DNA of 53,894 nt from Thauera aminoaromatica S2 (GTDB taxonomy: Bacteria; Pseudomonadota; Gammaproteobacteria; Burkholderiales; Rhodocyclaceae): NCBI RefSeq assembly GCF_000310185.1, contig NZ_AMXD01000011.1:1-53894 (forward strand). Direction: 5' to 3'. Positions 53,447 through 53,894 of the stretch are shown piece after piece. Both the position numbers and the translations under genes were made by a program. How positions within the stretch are numbered: position 1 is the first letter of the stretch; the number at the start of each line of letters is the position of its first letter. Under the pieces are notes generated by a model. That model did not search any database. It was not told the origin of the DNA and saw only the letters and a program-made list of their open reading frames with translations.

Positions 53447-53894
53447 ATGCGGCGCATGGCCGCACGGTCGCCCTCCTCCCTCGCTCCCGCGTTCGCGCTC
53501 GCCTATGCGCTGCTGGTCGCTTATGCCTGCCTGCATCCGCTGACCGGCTGGCGCGACAGCGGCTTGCCGGCGTTCGACTGGCTGTGGGCGCCATGGCCGA
53601 AGTACTTCATCCTCGAAGATCTCCTCTTCAACATCCTCGGCTACCTGCCGCTCGGGCTGCTGCTGGCGGCGGCGCTGCCGGCGCAGTGGCGCTTCACGCG
53701 CAAGGCGCTCGTCGCCGCGCTGCTCGCCGGGCTGTTCAGCTTCGGCCTGGAGGCGCTGCAGAACTACCTGCCCAGCCGGGTGGCGAGCAATCTCGACCTC
53801 GGCGGCAACGCGGCCGGCGGCCTGCTCGGCGCACTCGCCGGCGCGCGCTGGGGCAGTGCGCTGCTCGGGCCGCAGGGGCGGCTGCAGCGCTGGC
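53447..53894 (+). CDS. VanZ-like membrane protein (3' truncated)
   Basis: The frame runs off the window. ATG at 53447 or 53456 (MAARSPSSLAPAFALAYALLVAYACLHPLTGW...) opens a hydrophobic protein with the motifs YFILEDLLFNILGYLPLGLLLAAALP, SFGLEALQNYLPSRVASNLDLGGNAAGGLLGALAGARW, a VanZ-like (phosphotransmembrane) arrangement. At least 149 codons are visible. Function unknown; VanZ relatives affect lipoglycopeptide tolerance in some bacteria. Confidence 0.8.
   Translation, partial: MRRMAARSPSSLAPAFALAYALLVAYACLHPLTGWRDSGLPAFDWLWAPWPKYFILEDLLFNILGYLPLGLLLAAALPAQWRFTRKALVAALLAGLFSFGLEALQNYLPSRVASNLDLGGNAAGGLLGALAGARWGSALLGPQGRLQRW

Overview
The window is high-GC DNA from a betaproteobacterium, most likely of the Thauera/Azoarcus/Aromatoleum group. 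This is an inference from overall gene content (metF, yebC-ruvC, a phasin, many c-di-GMP and TonB genes), not from a marker gene. The chromosomal backbone is interrupted by one clear mobile region.

Layout. (1) 1-1570: 3' part of a TlyA-type rRNA methyltransferase, overlapping metF. (2) 1711-13723: a signalling block. A TonB-dependent receptor, a periplasmic YfiR protein, a hybrid histidine kinase with a CHASE8-like periplasmic part, and a REC-GGDEF-EAL protein are packed into one plus-strand operon. A second receptor/YfiR pair converges on it from the minus strand, and an HDOD-REC-GGDEF protein is divergent from that pair. (3) 13932-18297: HerA-like ATPase (DUF853), yebC, an EamA transporter, a YbjQ protein and ruvC. 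(4) 18469-18544: tRNA-Lys(CTT), whose 3' end is the attachment site of an 11-kb integrative element bounded by a 49-bp direct repeat (18497-18545 and 29540-29588). The element carries a tyrosine integrase, a RelE-type toxin with two XRE regulators, an AlpA-like regulator, a winged-helix Rep-like gene with iteron-like repeats, an RDD membrane protein and small unknown cargo. A complete IS21-family element (23209-25693, 7-bp target duplication) splits one of its genes. Beyond the right att site lies the decayed stump of a second, related element (29589-30336).

(5) 30437-31851: phasin and an isoprenylcysteine methyltransferase-like membrane protein. (6) 32445-42342: a FixJ-type regulator, a lone receiver protein, a FixL/DctS-like kinase, MipA/OmpV, a secreted sulfatase, a beta-barrel protein, an eight-haem TPR cytochrome and a DUF3313 protein. 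Three promoters in this block share the motif TAAGACCAAR-N2-YGAT with a -10-like hexamer at exactly the same distance. That strongly suggests one local two-component regulon.

(7) 42556-53037: two adjacent minus-strand gene sets of the Anbu-peptidase / alpha-E / circularly permuted ATP-grasp / transglutaminase type. One has separate genes plus the Anbu peptidase; the other has an ATP-grasp/alpha-E fusion and a giant transglutaminase-DUF2126 protein. Together they look like a peptide synthesis/modification and degradation system. (8) 53447-end: start of a VanZ-like membrane protein. Palindromic REP-like elements (GGAGCGACGCAAGTCGCGAT core) sit in three intergenic regions.

Strongest candidates for something undescribed: the shared promoter architecture of the sulfatase/cytochrome regulon; the TonB receptor-YfiR-CHASE8 kinase circuit; and the tRNA-Lys element with its collapsed tandem partner, end-proximal repeats and reconstructable IS-split gene.
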